DNA of 64,000 nucleotides from Clostridiales bacterium UBA1738 (GTDB taxonomy: Bacteria > Bacillota > Clostridia > UBA1381): assembly GCA_002315735.1 (NCBI GenBank), contig DCIA01000002.1:22034-86033 (forward strand), given 5' to 3'. The position numbers were made by a program, and so were the translations under genes. The notes under the pieces were generated by a model. It had not been told where the DNA came from. It saw only the letters and a list, made by a program, of their open reading frames with translations, and did not search any database. Numbering within the stretch: the first letter of the stretch is position 1; every line of letters begins with the position of its first letter. Positions 1-9,689 of this stretch are shown one piece after another.

Positions 1-60
1 GTAAAAATCAAAAAAAATGGAAGAATTTTTGAAAAAACTATGTTAATTTTGATAAATTTA

Positions 61-69
61 TGATATAAT
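61..69 (+). promoter_or_regulatory. Extended -10 promoter for the yicC operon
   Basis: An extended -10 element (TG, one base, then TATAAT at 64-69) lies about 30 bases before the yicC start. I see no good -35 hexamer at the usual spacing, which is typical of extended -10 promoters. It probably drives the yicC-remA-gmk-rpoZ group. Confidence 0.5.
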
Positions 70-100
70 AATTAGAATAATGGAAAAGTAGGTGAATTTT

Positions 101-979
101 GTGCTTAAAAGTATGACCGGCTACGGAAGAAACGAAGATATCAAAGACGGAAAAAAGATTTTATGCGAGATAAAATCAGTAAATCATCGTTATTCCGACT
201 ATAATATTAAAGTTCCGAGGAATTACGGATTTTTAGAAGATAGAGCAAGAAAATTTGTATCCGAATACATAAAAAGAGGAAAAGTTGATATTTATATTTC
301 GATAGAGAGTTATGGTGAAGCAGATAAAGAAATTCTAGTCAACAAAGAACTTGCAAAGAGTTATTATAATGCACTTACAGAACTTCGTGATACATTAGGT
401 TTAAAAGATGATATAAGTACCATGAGTGTTGCAAGATATAGCGATATTTTTCTTTCGGAAAGAAAGGAAGAAGACGAGGAAAACATTTGGGAATCGGTAA
501 AAAAAGTAATGATGCCCGCTATCGAAGCATTTGTTTCTATGCGTGAGAGGGAAGGCGGAAGAATAGAAGAAGACTTAAAGCAAAGAATTGAATATATGAA
601 AACTCTTGCTAAAAAGGTCGAGGAGCGTTCGCCGCAAACTGTCAGCGAATACAGCGAAAGACTTTACGAAAAAATAAAGGAAGTTTTGGATAACAAAGAT
701 ATTGATGACGCAAGAATACTTACAGAAGTTGCGATTTTTGCCGATAAAGTTGCGGTAAATGAAGAACTTGTAAGATTATCCAGCCATTTTGATGAATTCT
801 ATCAAATAATTTCTATGCCTGAACCGGCAGGGAGAAAACTTGACTTTTTAATTCAAGAAATCAATCGTGAAATTAATACTACCGGCTCAAAAGCGAGTGA
901 TATTGAAATTGCAAAAACAGTTGTAGAATTAAAAGCAGAAACGGAAAAATTGAGAGAACAAATTCAAAACATCGAATAA
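101..979 (+). CDS. yicC: YicC family endoribonuclease-like protein
   Basis: This is the stress-associated YicC/YloC protein, 292 residues. The family is known as an endoribonuclease (YicC in E. coli, YloC in B. subtilis). The N-terminus carries the family signature SMTGYGR, and the C-terminal domain (DUF1732) carries a GRKLDFLIQEINRE stretch. I chose the GTG at 101 because AGGTG at 90-94 is well spaced for it and the protein then starts MLKSMTGYGR as in homologues; the in-frame GTG at 92 overlaps that ribosome binding site. The gene opens the yicC-remA-gmk-rpoZ order conserved in Firmicutes. Confidence 0.93.
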   Translation: MLKSMTGYGRNEDIKDGKKILCEIKSVNHRYSDYNIKVPRNYGFLEDRARKFVSEYIKRGKVDIYISIESYGEADKEILVNKELAKSYYNALTELRDTLGLKDDISTMSVARYSDIFLSERKEEDEENIWESVKKVMMPAIEAFVSMREREGGRIEEDLKQRIEYMKTLAKKVEERSPQTVSEYSERLYEKIKEVLDNKDIDDARILTEVAIFADKVAVNEELVRLSSHFDEFYQIISMPEPAGRKLDFLIQEINREINTTGSKASDIEIAKTVVELKAETEKLREQIQNIE

Positions 980-994
980 AGGATGTGAATACAT

Positions 995-1249
995 ATGAAA
1001 CTTGTGAATATAGGTTTTGGAAATGTTGTGGTATCGGGTAGAATAATTTCAGTAATAAGTCCCGAATCAGCCCCTGTAAAAAGAATAATAAAGGAAGCAG
1101 AGGAAAAGGGCAAACTTATTAATGCCACATTCGGACGAAGAACAAGAGCGGTTATTATAACCGACTCTGACCATATTATTTTATCGGCACTACAACCTGA
1201 GACAATATCTGCAAGAATAGCACAGGAGGAGGAAGTACAAGATGACTAA
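995..1249 (+). CDS. remA: RemA-like DUF370 regulatory protein
   Basis: This 84-residue protein covers the whole DUF370 family, whose B. subtilis member RemA is a DNA-binding activator of extracellular matrix and osmoprotection genes. The typical glycine and arginine pattern (MKLVNIGFGNVV, then FGRRTRAVIITDS) is present. It sits between yicC and gmk as in B. subtilis and overlaps the gmk start by 8 bases. The family assignment is firm; the regulon in this organism is unknown. Confidence 0.9.
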   Translation: MKLVNIGFGNVVVSGRIISVISPESAPVKRIIKEAEEKGKLINATFGRRTRAVIITDSDHIILSALQPETISARIAQEEEVQDD

Positions 1250-1835
1250 GGGCTCATTATTTATTATTTCAGGGCCATCTGGTACAGGAAAGGGAACAGT
1301 TTGCAGTGAACTTGTGAAAAATGATAACATTTTCCTTTCAATTTCAGCAACCACAAGGGATAGGCGTGTCGGAGAAATTGACGGGGTTTCATACTTTTAT
1401 TTAACTGTTCAAGAATTCGAAAAAAGAATAAAAGATGATTTAATGTTAGAATATGCAAGTTATAACGGAAATTACTACGGCACACCAAAAGAAGCGGTTA
1501 CAAAAATGCTTTCAGAGGGCAAAAATGTTATACTTGAAATTGATGCACAAGGTGCATTGAAAGTTAAAGAGAAAATGCCGGAAGCAGTATTAATATTTAT
1601 AGTTCCTCCATCAATAAAAGAACTAAAAAAACGCCTTTTAGAGCGTGGAAGAGAAAGCATTGAAGAAATTGAGGCACGAATTCAAAGAGCAAAATGGGAA
1701 TTTATGCAATGCCCAAAATATAACTATGTTTTAGTTAATGATAATCTTAATAAGTGTGTTAATGACACACTTGAAATAATAAACACAACAAATGAAAAAC
1801 AAGCACTAATTGAAAACTTATTAAAAGATATTTAA
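1242..1835 (+). CDS. gmk: Guanylate kinase
   Basis: Guanylate kinase converts GMP and ATP to GDP and ADP in purine nucleotide metabolism. The 197-residue length is normal. The P-loop GPSGTGKGT is at residues 11-19, followed by the GMP-binding TTRDRRVGEIDGVSYFY region around residues 36-52. A strong GGAGGA ribosome binding site precedes the ATG and lies inside remA, so the two genes are translationally coupled. Confidence 0.97.
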   Translation: MTKGSLFIISGPSGTGKGTVCSELVKNDNIFLSISATTRDRRVGEIDGVSYFYLTVQEFEKRIKDDLMLEYASYNGNYYGTPKEAVTKMLSEGKNVILEIDAQGALKVKEKMPEAVLIFIVPPSIKELKKRLLERGRESIEEIEARIQRAKWEFMQCPKYNYVLVNDNLNKCVNDTLEIINTTNEKQALIENLLKDI

Positions 1836-1855
1836 TTTAAAAGGAGAAATTTATT

Positions 1856-2083
1856 ATGATGATTAAACCTGGAATTAGCACACTTGAAAAATCAATCGAG
1901 GACGGATGCAGATACATCCTAGTTACTATGGCAGCAAAAAGAGCAAGAATGTTAGGAAGCAATGAAGCAGATCAAAACGGTCTTAATGAATGTCTTGTTC
2001 AATGTGATTCGGAAAATCCTGTAACACAAGCAGTTACTGAAATTTCAGCTGGCAAGGTTGGATATAAAAAGAAAGAACTTTAA
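1856..2083 (+). CDS. rpoZ: RNA polymerase omega subunit
   Basis: A 75-residue omega subunit that helps assemble and stabilise RNA polymerase. The conserved core (SIEDGCRYILVTMAAKRARM) is clear. AAAAGGAGA lies upstream; translation could begin at either of two adjacent ATG codons. It follows gmk directly, as in B. subtilis. The coaBC gene that usually comes between rpoZ and priA is absent here. Confidence 0.94.
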   Translation: MMIKPGISTLEKSIEDGCRYILVTMAAKRARMLGSNEADQNGLNECLVQCDSENPVTQAVTEISAGKVGYKKKEL

Positions 2084-2106
2084 TATTTAAAAGGTGGTAT
2101 TTTTCC

Positions 2107-4539
2107 TTGATTGCAGAGGTTATTGTAAATTACAAGTCAAAATCTGTTGATAAAGTCTATGATTATGCCATTCCCGAAAACTTGGAAGGGCAAGTTTGCA
2201 TAGGCTCTTGTGTTACGGTTTCTTTTGGTCAAGGAAACAAGATTAAAGAGGGGTATGTTATCGCTCTTAAAGAGAAATCCACTGCAAAAAAACTAAAATC
2301 AATTCTAAATCTATCAAGAGATGAAATAATATTTGATGAAAAACAATTAGAACTCATAAAATGGATGAGGGAAAAGTATCTGGTCACATATTTGGATATA
2401 GTACGCCTTATTTCTCCGTCCGGAAGAATTGTAGAAAATGAAGAATGGGTTATTCTGGAAAGCCAAAACATTAAGGGCGATACGGCAAAGAAAATTGTCG
2501 AAATTTTGGTTCAAAATGATGGTGCGATGGAGATAAATCAGTTGATGGGTTATTTTGAAAACAACATTTCATCCTCCATAAAAACTCTCGAAAAAAATGG
2601 CAATATAAGATTTGAATTTAGAGAACAGCAGTCCACGAAAGATAAAACATTAAGAGTTTGTGAGATTGCAGTTGAAAGCGAGAAAGTTTCCGAAGTTTTA
2701 AAAAGTCTTGAAAAGGCGAATGCAGTAGTTCAAGCAAAAATGCTTGATATTCTGTCAGGAACCGAAAGGCTTTCAGTTTCTGATTTAGTACACTTTTCGG
2801 GTGGCTCTTATAACGCTGTATCCGCTCTTTTAAAAAAAGGGCTTATAAAGATTTACACAACTACTGTTTTTCGAGAACTACCTTTTGATGAGAATGAAAA
2901 GGAAGAACCCAAAGTTTTAACAGATGACCAAGGAAAAGTTTTATCAAAACTTTTAATATCGTCAAAGAAAAATGAATTTATGCCATATCTTTTGCACGGC
3001 GTAACGGGAAGTGGAAAAACCGAAGTTTATATGAGGCTCATAAAAGAAGTTCGAAACTTCGGAAGACAAGCAGTTGTGCTTGTTCCTGAAATTTCGCTAA
3101 CACCGCAAATGGTAAAAAGGTTTAGGCAGAGATTTAAAGATGATGTTGCAATAATTCATAGTGGACTTTCAATGGGTGAAAGATATGACCAGTGGAAAAA
3201 AATAAAAAATGGTGATGCAAATATCGTGGTCGGTGCACGCTCTGCAATTTTTGCACCACTTAATAATATCGGCGCAATTATTATTGATGAAGAGCACGAA
3301 CAAACCTATAAATCGGAAATGACACCACGATATGAAACACACGAGGTGGCAGAATTTATTGCAAAAAAGCATAACGCAGTATATCTTTTGGCATCTGCAA
3401 CTCCACTTGTGACAAGTTTCTATAAAGCAAAAATGGGCGAAATTGAACTTTTGTCTATGGAAAAACGCTTTAATGGTAACATAATGCCAAAGGTTGAAAT
3501 TGTGGATTTAAGACAGGAACTTGAAAATGGCAATCGCTCAATTTTAAGTGAAAGATTAAAAACTGCAATAAAAGAAAATATAGAAAACAAAAAACAGACA
3601 ATTCTGTTTTTAAATCGCAGAGGCTTTTCAACCTTTGTTTCATGTAGAAAATGCGGATTTGTGGCACAATGCCCAAATTGCAGTATATCACTTACTTACC
3701 ACAAATTCAGTGATACATTAAAATGTCACTATTGTGGACATACTGTTAATAATTATAAAGTTTGTCCCGAGTGTGGAAGCAAGTATATTAGATATTTTGG
3801 TGGTGGAACACAGAAAGTTGAAGAAGAAATTCACAAACTTTTCCCTACTGCCACTACTATTCGTATGGATATTGACACAACAAGCAAAAAAAATGCCCAT
3901 GAGGAAATTCTTTCAAGATTTGAAAAGGAAAATATTGATATACTAATTGGTACACAAATGGTTACAAAGGGACTTGATTTCCCAAATGTAACATTAGTCG
4001 GAGTAATCTCGGCAGATACTATTCTGAATATTGATGATTATCGCTCGAAAGAAAGAACCTTTTCTATATTAGAACAGGTGACAGGAAGAGCGGGTAGGCA
4101 TGATGAAAAAGGACTTAGTATCATTCAAACATATAGTCCGGAGGACACAGCAATTCGTCTTATGCAAAAGCATGACTACAAGTCATTTTATGAAAATGAA
4201 ATAAAAGTGAGAAAGACAATGTGGTATCCGCCGTTTTGCGAAATTGTTTCGGTAATATTTACGGGAAACACTGAAAATCTCACATCAAGATGTGCAAAGT
4301 TTTTTGCAAAAAATATAGTAGAAATAAAGGAATTGCCGCAAAAAACACAAGTTTTAGGGCCTATTCCTGCATATATATCCAAAATAAAAAACAAATACAT
4401 ATACAGGCTATTGATTAAGTGTGAAAATACAGACTTACTAACTGATATATTAGCAAAGGCTGAAAAGGAATGTAGAAACAGCACGCAATATGAAAAAGTT
4501 ACGGTAGTTATAGATAAAAATCCAAACAATATGGGGTGA
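2107..4539 (+). CDS. priA: Primosomal protein N' (PriA helicase)
   Basis: PriA is the 3'-5' superfamily 2 helicase that reloads the replisome at stalled forks. At 810 residues it is full length. The Walker A motif (GVTGSGKT) is near residues 298-306, the DEEH box at 394-397, and eight zinc-binding cysteines lie between residue 513 and about 560. The start is a TTG behind AAAGGTGG at 2090-2097. The stop codon overlaps the ribosome binding site of def. Confidence 0.96.
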   Translation: MIAEVIVNYKSKSVDKVYDYAIPENLEGQVCIGSCVTVSFGQGNKIKEGYVIALKEKSTAKKLKSILNLSRDEIIFDEKQLELIKWMREKYLVTYLDIVRLISPSGRIVENEEWVILESQNIKGDTAKKIVEILVQNDGAMEINQLMGYFENNISSSIKTLEKNGNIRFEFREQQSTKDKTLRVCEIAVESEKVSEVLKSLEKANAVVQAKMLDILSGTERLSVSDLVHFSGGSYNAVSALLKKGLIKIYTTTVFRELPFDENEKEEPKVLTDDQGKVLSKLLISSKKNEFMPYLLHGVTGSGKTEVYMRLIKEVRNFGRQAVVLVPEISLTPQMVKRFRQRFKDDVAIIHSGLSMGERYDQWKKIKNGDANIVVGARSAIFAPLNNIGAIIIDEEHEQTYKSEMTPRYETHEVAEFIAKKHNAVYLLASATPLVTSFYKAKMGEIELLSMEKRFNGNIMPKVEIVDLRQELENGNRSILSERLKTAIKENIENKKQTILFLNRRGFSTFVSCRKCGFVAQCPNCSISLTYHKFSDTLKCHYCGHTVNNYKVCPECGSKYIRYFGGGTQKVEEEIHKLFPTATTIRMDIDTTSKKNAHEEILSRFEKENIDILIGTQMVTKGLDFPNVTLVGVISADTILNIDDYRSKERTFSILEQVTGRAGRHDEKGLSIIQTYSPEDTAIRLMQKHDYKSFYENEIKVRKTMWYPPFCEIVSVIFTGNTENLTSRCAKFFAKNIVEIKELPQKTQVLGPIPAYISKIKNKYIYRLLIKCENTDLLTDILAKAEKECRNSTQYEKVTVVIDKNPNNMG

Positions 4540-4544
4540 ATAAA

Positions 4545-4991
4545 ATGGCATTAAGACAGATTAGAAAAAAAGGCGACGAAATACTGAATAAAGTATGCAA
4601 GGAAGTAAAGAATTTTGATGACAAACTAGAACTTCTTTTAGATGATATGTATGATACTATGAAATCGGCAGATGGTGTAGGTCTTGCTGCACCGCAAGTT
4701 GGGATTTTAAAAAGATGTGCAGTTGTTGATATTGGCGAGGGCAGAATTGACCTTGTAAATCCTGTAATTACAAAGGCGGAAGGAAGTCAAATTGGTCAAG
4801 AAGGTTGCCTTAGCATACCTAATGTCTGGGGTGATGTGCAAAGACCTGAAAAGGTCACGGTTTCAGCCTTTGACAAAAAAGGAAACAAAGTTGAAATTAA
4901 AGGTACAGGTCTTTTGGCAGTTGCACTTTGCCATGAAATTGACCACTTAGACGGAAAACTATTTGATGAAAAAATTATTGAAGAAGATTAA
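4545..4991 (+). CDS. def: Peptide deformylase
   Basis: Removes the N-formyl group from nascent proteins. The 148-residue protein has the three family motifs GVGLAAPQVG, EGCLS (Cys88) and HEIDHLDG (His130, Glu131, His134), which bind the catalytic metal. The ATG at 4545 is preferred over an upstream in-frame GTG at 4536 because GGGGTGA lies between them at normal spacing. It stands directly before fmt, its functional partner in the formylation cycle. Confidence 0.96.
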   Translation: MALRQIRKKGDEILNKVCKEVKNFDDKLELLLDDMYDTMKSADGVGLAAPQVGILKRCAVVDIGEGRIDLVNPVITKAEGSQIGQEGCLSIPNVWGDVQRPEKVTVSAFDKKGNKVEIKGTGLLAVALCHEIDHLDGKLFDEKIIEED

Positions 4992-5006
4992 TTGATAGGT
5001 GATAAA

Positions 5007-5930
5007 ATGCGTATATTATTTATGGGCACACCGGATATTGCCGCAAAATGCTTAGAAGAACTTGTTAAAAGCGGACTAAATATAGTTGGTGTTGTAAGTC
5101 AACCTGATAAGCCAAAGGGCAGAGGTCACAAACTTATGCCGACCGATGTTAAAGTGATGGCAGAAAAATATCAAATAAGCGTTTTTCAACCGGAAAAACT
5201 AAAATCCGGTGAACTTATGCCGATTTTAGAAGAATTAAATCCCGATATTATTGCAGTTGTTGCATATGGGAAAATACTACCTAAATATGTCATAGACTAT
5301 CCGAAGTTTGGCTGTATCAATATGCATGCGTCGCTACTTCCAAAACTTCGTGGAGCAGCACCTATTCAGTGGTCTATCTTAAACGGAGATAAAAAAACCG
5401 GTGTTACTACAATGTTAATGGACGAAGGTCTTGATACAGGCGATATGCTTTTGCAAGAAGAAATAGAGATAGGCGAATACGAAACGGCAGAAGAACTTTT
5501 TGAAAGAGTCGGAGATTTAGGAAGCAAAGTTCTTGTAAAAACAATAAAAGAACTGGACAAAATTACACCAATAAAGCAGAATGAAAGTGAGTTCACTTAT
5601 GCGCCTATGCTGACTAAGGAAATGGCACATATCGATTGGTCATTGTCAACTGATAAAATATCAAAGCATATATGCGGTATGAACAGTTGGCCAATGGCGT
5701 ATACTCTATATAAGGAAGAGCCTGTAAAAATTATTAAAGCCACAAAAGGCGAAATGGTAAACGGTCAAGTTGGAGAAATTATTGGAATAAAAAAGAATGT
5801 TGGACTTCAAGTTAAGACAAGTGACGGCTCAATATATATAAAGGAAGCACAATTTTTCGGTAGCAAACGAATGAATATTGAAGACTATTTAAGGGGACAT
5901 AACATAGAACTTGGAACAGTGTTAAAATGA
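5007..5930 (+). CDS. fmt: Methionyl-tRNA formyltransferase
   Basis: Formylates Met-tRNA(fMet) using 10-formyl-tetrahydrofolate. The 307-residue protein starts MRILFMGTPD, contains the HASLLPKLRGAAPI catalytic and substrate loop, and has the C-terminal OB-like domain expected of the family. The start at 5007 follows AGGTGA; an in-frame TTG at 4992 is upstream of that site and unlikely. def and fmt are 15 bases apart. Confidence 0.96.
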   Translation: MRILFMGTPDIAAKCLEELVKSGLNIVGVVSQPDKPKGRGHKLMPTDVKVMAEKYQISVFQPEKLKSGELMPILEELNPDIIAVVAYGKILPKYVIDYPKFGCINMHASLLPKLRGAAPIQWSILNGDKKTGVTTMLMDEGLDTGDMLLQEEIEIGEYETAEELFERVGDLGSKVLVKTIKELDKITPIKQNESEFTYAPMLTKEMAHIDWSLSTDKISKHICGMNSWPMAYTLYKEEPVKIIKATKGEMVNGQVGEIIGIKKNVGLQVKTSDGSIYIKEAQFFGSKRMNIEDYLRGHNIELGTVLK

Positions 5931-5939
5931 GGTGATGAT

Positions 5940-6626
5940 ATGCTATTTTATGATCAAACATATATTTTAGTCATAATCGGATTTTTGCTTGCGGCGATAG
6001 CATCAAGCGGGGTGCAAAGTGCATTTAATAAATATGCAAAAATGAAATCAATAAGACATTACACAGGTAAAGATGCAGCAAGAAAAATTCTTGATGAAAA
6101 CGGACTTTATGATATCAGAATTGAAAATATAAACGGTAATTTAACTGACCATTTTGACCCATCGGCAGGGGTTATAAGACTTTCTGATGCCACATATAAT
6201 TCCGACTCTGTTTCGGCTATAGGAGTTGCTGCTCACGAGGCGGGACACGCAGTTCAGCACGCTGAAGGATATGCACCTATAAAAATTAGGAATTCTATGG
6301 TGCCTGTTGTTAATATTTGCTCAACAATGGCAATGCCACTATTTATTATAGGACTTATTTTAGGGGCTGTAAATCTTGCCAATGTAGGCATCATACTGTT
6401 TTCAGCGGCTTTGATATTTCAAATTGTCACACTTCCTGTGGAATTTGATGCAAGTAGGCGTGCAATTAAAATACTAGACCAATCTGCAATGCTTGAAGAA
6501 GATGAACTTGCCGGTGCAAAAAAAGTTTTAAGAGCAGCCGCAATGACTTATGTTGCAGCGGTTTTGGCATCTGCACTTCAACTATTAAGACTTGTACTTT
6601 TAAACAATTCAAGGCGTAGGGATTAA
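5940..6626 (+). CDS. YugP-type neutral zinc metallopeptidase, membrane protein
   Basis: A 228-residue membrane protein of the putative neutral zinc metallopeptidase family (YugP-like). The zinc motif HEAGH is at residues 99-103, and the downstream PVEFDASRRA motif is a second family signature. Hydrophobic segments lie at residues 7-25, in the centre (two), and near the C-terminus. It is inserted between fmt and rsmB, where the B. subtilis operon has no such gene. The substrate is unknown. Confidence 0.85.
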   Translation: MLFYDQTYILVIIGFLLAAIASSGVQSAFNKYAKMKSIRHYTGKDAARKILDENGLYDIRIENINGNLTDHFDPSAGVIRLSDATYNSDSVSAIGVAAHEAGHAVQHAEGYAPIKIRNSMVPVVNICSTMAMPLFIIGLILGAVNLANVGIILFSAALIFQIVTLPVEFDASRRAIKILDQSAMLEEDELAGAKKVLRAAAMTYVAAVLASALQLLRLVLLNNSRRRD

Positions 6627-6628
6627 TT

Positions 6629-7906
6629 ATGATAAACCAAAGAGAAATCGCACTTTTGGCACTTTATGACATAGAATTTAAAAACACATATTCTAATTTA
6701 GCACTTAAAAATATCTTAACAAAGGATATGACAGGTAAGGAAAAGGCGTTTATTACAGAACTTGTGTATGGAGTTACAAGATGGAAATTAACTCTTGACT
6801 ATATAATCTCAAAGTTTTCAAAAGTGAAGCTTAAAAAACTATCAAAATTTACTTTGCTGATTTTAAGGCTTGGAGTTTTTCAAATATATTTTCTCAATAA
6901 AGTACCGGAGAGTGCAGCTGTTAACGAATCGGTTAAACTTGCAAATAAATATGCAGCAAAATCAAAAGGCTTTATAAACGGGGTATTGCACTCAGTTATT
7001 AGGGAAAAGGAAAATATAGAATTCCCAAAAGAAAAAATGGACTTTTTATCTGTTAAATATTCTTTTCCAAAAGAAATTATTGCTGATTTAATAGATGTTC
7101 CAAATATAGAAAACTTGCTTGACTCATTAAATAAAGAGCCGAGAACAACTATCAGAATTAATACATTAAAATGCGATAGTTTAGAGATTGCAAATGCAGA
7201 AGATTCTAAACTTTATTCCTTTGCAAAATATGTTAAGGGGTTTGATATAGCAAATTCTAAGGAATATAATGACGGCAAATTCATAGCACAAGACATAGCC
7301 GCTATGATGACATCGGTTGCACTAAACCCAAAGCCTAACGATTTATGCATTGATCTATGTGCAGCACCCGGCGGAAAAACTACGCATTTGGCAGAACTTA
7401 TGGGAAACAAAGGCAAAATCTTTGCTTTTGACATACATCCTCATAAGGCTGATATTATCAGAAAAAATGCTAAAAGAATGGGAATAGATATTATTGAAGC
7501 AGACACAAACGATGCTACAGTAGTAATGGACGAGTTGATAGGTAAGGCTGACAAGGTTTTAGCTGATGTTCCATGCTCAGGACTTGGCATAATTTCAAGA
7601 AAACCTGATATAAAATGGAACAAGGAAGATATAAAAAATCTTCCAAAACTACAAATGAAGATATTAGAAAATGCTGCAAAATATTTAAAAGTAGGCGGCG
7701 AACTTGTGTATAGCACATGCACGCTTTTAAAAAGAGAAAATGAAGATATTATTTTAGCGTTTGTAAAGAATAATCCGGAGTTTGAATTTGTAAAGGTGGA
7801 ACTTCCGGAGCCACTTGACAGAAAGAATGACGGGTATATAACACTGTATCCACATATTGATGGTACAGATGGATTTTTTATTTCAAAGATAAAAAGGTGT
7901 AAATGA
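6629..7906 (+). CDS. rsmB: 16S rRNA (cytosine-C5)-methyltransferase RsmB
   Basis: Methylates C967 (E. coli numbering) of 16S rRNA using SAM. The 425-residue protein has an N-terminal NusB-like RNA-binding domain (about residues 1-130), the SAM motif CAAPGGKTTH, and the two active-site cysteine motifs DVPCSGLG and STCTLL. The start codon is 2 bases after the preceding stop with only a weak ribosome binding site, suggesting coupled translation. Confidence 0.95.
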   Translation: MINQREIALLALYDIEFKNTYSNLALKNILTKDMTGKEKAFITELVYGVTRWKLTLDYIISKFSKVKLKKLSKFTLLILRLGVFQIYFLNKVPESAAVNESVKLANKYAAKSKGFINGVLHSVIREKENIEFPKEKMDFLSVKYSFPKEIIADLIDVPNIENLLDSLNKEPRTTIRINTLKCDSLEIANAEDSKLYSFAKYVKGFDIANSKEYNDGKFIAQDIAAMMTSVALNPKPNDLCIDLCAAPGGKTTHLAELMGNKGKIFAFDIHPHKADIIRKNAKRMGIDIIEADTNDATVVMDELIGKADKVLADVPCSGLGIISRKPDIKWNKEDIKNLPKLQMKILENAAKYLKVGGELVYSTCTLLKRENEDIILAFVKNNPEFEFVKVELPEPLDRKNDGYITLYPHIDGTDGFFISKIKRCK

Positions 7907-8940
7907 TGATTGATTTAAAAGACCTTGAATTTCATGAATTAGAAGATTTTTTGAAGGAGTTAGGCGAGCCTAAATTTCGTGCAAAACAGATTTTTTCTTG
8001 GCTTTCAAAAGGTGTAACATCTTTTGAAGAAATGACAAATATTTCAAAGACAACCCGTGAAAAACTTGCCGAAAAATCATTTATTTCAACTCTTTCAATT
8101 CGTGAAAAATATGTGTCAAAGATTGATGAAACAACTAAATACTTATTTGAACTGCCTGACGGTAACTGCATTGAAAGTGTTGTTATGTACTATAATCACG
8201 GAATCACGATTTGTATTTCTTCGCAGGTTGGATGCCGAATGGGTTGCAAGTTTTGTGCATCAACAATCGGTGGTCTTTACAGAAATTTAACCCCCGGCGA
8301 AATACTAAATCAAGTAATTTTTGCCGAAAAGGATTTGGGAAAACGTATCGGAAACATCGTTATGATGGGGATTGGAGAGCCACTTGATAATTTTAATAAT
8401 GTTATTAAGTTTTTGCATAATGTGAATGATGAAAACGGACTAAATATTGGATATAGGCATATTTCTCTTTCAACTTGTGGATTAGTGCCGAGAATTTACG
8501 ATTTGGCAAAAGAAAATATGCCAATAACACTTTCCGTATCACTTCATGCACCGAATAACGAAATAAGAAGTAAGATTATGCCTGTTAATGCATCTTATGA
8601 TGTTGAAGAATTAATTAAGGCGTGCAAAGACTATATAAAAACAACAACAAGGCGAGTAAGCTTTGAATACTCAATGATAAATGGAGTTAATGACTCCTTC
8701 CAAAATGCCGATGAACTCTCAAAACTACTACACGGAATGTTATGTCATGTGAATTTGATTTCGGTTAATAAAGTTGAAGAAACTGAATTTACAAGTGTAG
8801 ATAAAAGCAAAATAAATGCGTTTTGTGAAAGACTTATTAAAAACGGAATAAATGCAACAATAAGAAGGGAACTTGGCAGTGACATAAACGCGTCATGCGG
8901 ACAACTCAGAAAAAAACTTCTAAAAAATAAAAAGGGGTGA
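7903..8940 (+). CDS. rlmN: Dual-specificity RNA methyltransferase RlmN
   Basis: Radical SAM enzyme that makes 2-methyladenosine at A2503 of 23S rRNA and A37 of some tRNAs. The 345-residue protein carries the CxxxCxxC cluster (Cys111, Cys115, Cys118) and the C-terminal catalytic Cys332 within the SDINASCGQLR context. The start overlaps the rsmB stop; a second ATG three bases later is equally possible. Confidence 0.96.
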   Translation: MMIDLKDLEFHELEDFLKELGEPKFRAKQIFSWLSKGVTSFEEMTNISKTTREKLAEKSFISTLSIREKYVSKIDETTKYLFELPDGNCIESVVMYYNHGITICISSQVGCRMGCKFCASTIGGLYRNLTPGEILNQVIFAEKDLGKRIGNIVMMGIGEPLDNFNNVIKFLHNVNDENGLNIGYRHISLSTCGLVPRIYDLAKENMPITLSVSLHAPNNEIRSKIMPVNASYDVEELIKACKDYIKTTTRRVSFEYSMINGVNDSFQNADELSKLLHGMLCHVNLISVNKVEETEFTSVDKSKINAFCERLIKNGINATIRRELGSDINASCGQLRKKLLKNKKG

Positions 8941-8944
8941 GAAT

Positions 8945-9688
8945 ATGAGATTTGGTGAATGTACAGATATCGGAAGAATGCGAACGACCAATGAAGACAG
9001 CTATTTTACATACTTAAACGAAAATTTGGTGGGCGCTATGGTGGCTGACGGAATGGGCGGTCATAATGCAGGCGAAATTGCAAGCAAAATGGCGGCTATG
9101 ATTGTAAAAGATTCTATTATCTGTAAGTTTAATCCCGATATGAATTATGTTGAATGCGGTGAAATGATAAGAAGAGCCTTTATAGAGGCAAATGAAGAAA
9201 TCTACCAGTATTCAAAACATCATGAAGGAGCAGAGGGCATGGGTACAACTGCTTCTATGGGATTTGTGTATAAAAACAAACTGATAACCGTTCATGTCGG
9301 GGATAGTAGGGTTTATACTGTCACCGACACAGAGATTAAACAAATTACAACTGACCACTCATATGTTCAAGAACTTTTAAGACGTGGGACAATTACATCG
9401 GAAGATGTTAAAACACACCCTCAAAAAAATATTATTACCCGTGCAATAGGCTCGGAGCCGTCAATAAAGGTTGATGTAAATATAAAAGACTATAACGGCG
9501 AAATAATTTTTGTTTGTTCTGACGGGCTTTCAAATTTAGTTACAGATGACCAAATTCTTTCTGTGATTAATAAGGAAGAGGACTTACAGATGGCAATGGT
9601 TAAACTAGTTGAGCTTGCAAACAAAAAAGGTGGAAACGACAACATTACCTGCCTTGCGTTTGATTTGGGCGGAGAGGAGATAAAATAA
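8945..9688 (+). CDS. prpC: PP2C-family protein serine/threonine phosphatase
   Basis: A 247-residue PPM/PP2C phosphatase, the partner that reverses phosphorylation by the PASTA kinase encoded next. Metal-binding motifs are visible: VADGMGGHNAGE near residue 33, VGDSRVY, and CSDGLSN and DNITCLAF near the C-terminus. The gene pair is separated by one base, as in the prpC-prkC pair of B. subtilis. Confidence 0.95.
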   Translation: MRFGECTDIGRMRTTNEDSYFTYLNENLVGAMVADGMGGHNAGEIASKMAAMIVKDSIICKFNPDMNYVECGEMIRRAFIEANEEIYQYSKHHEGAEGMGTTASMGFVYKNKLITVHVGDSRVYTVTDTEIKQITTDHSYVQELLRRGTITSEDVKTHPQKNIITRAIGSEPSIKVDVNIKDYNGEIIFVCSDGLSNLVTDDQILSVINKEEDLQMAMVKLVELANKKGGNDNITCLAFDLGGEEIK

Positions 9689-9689
9689 T

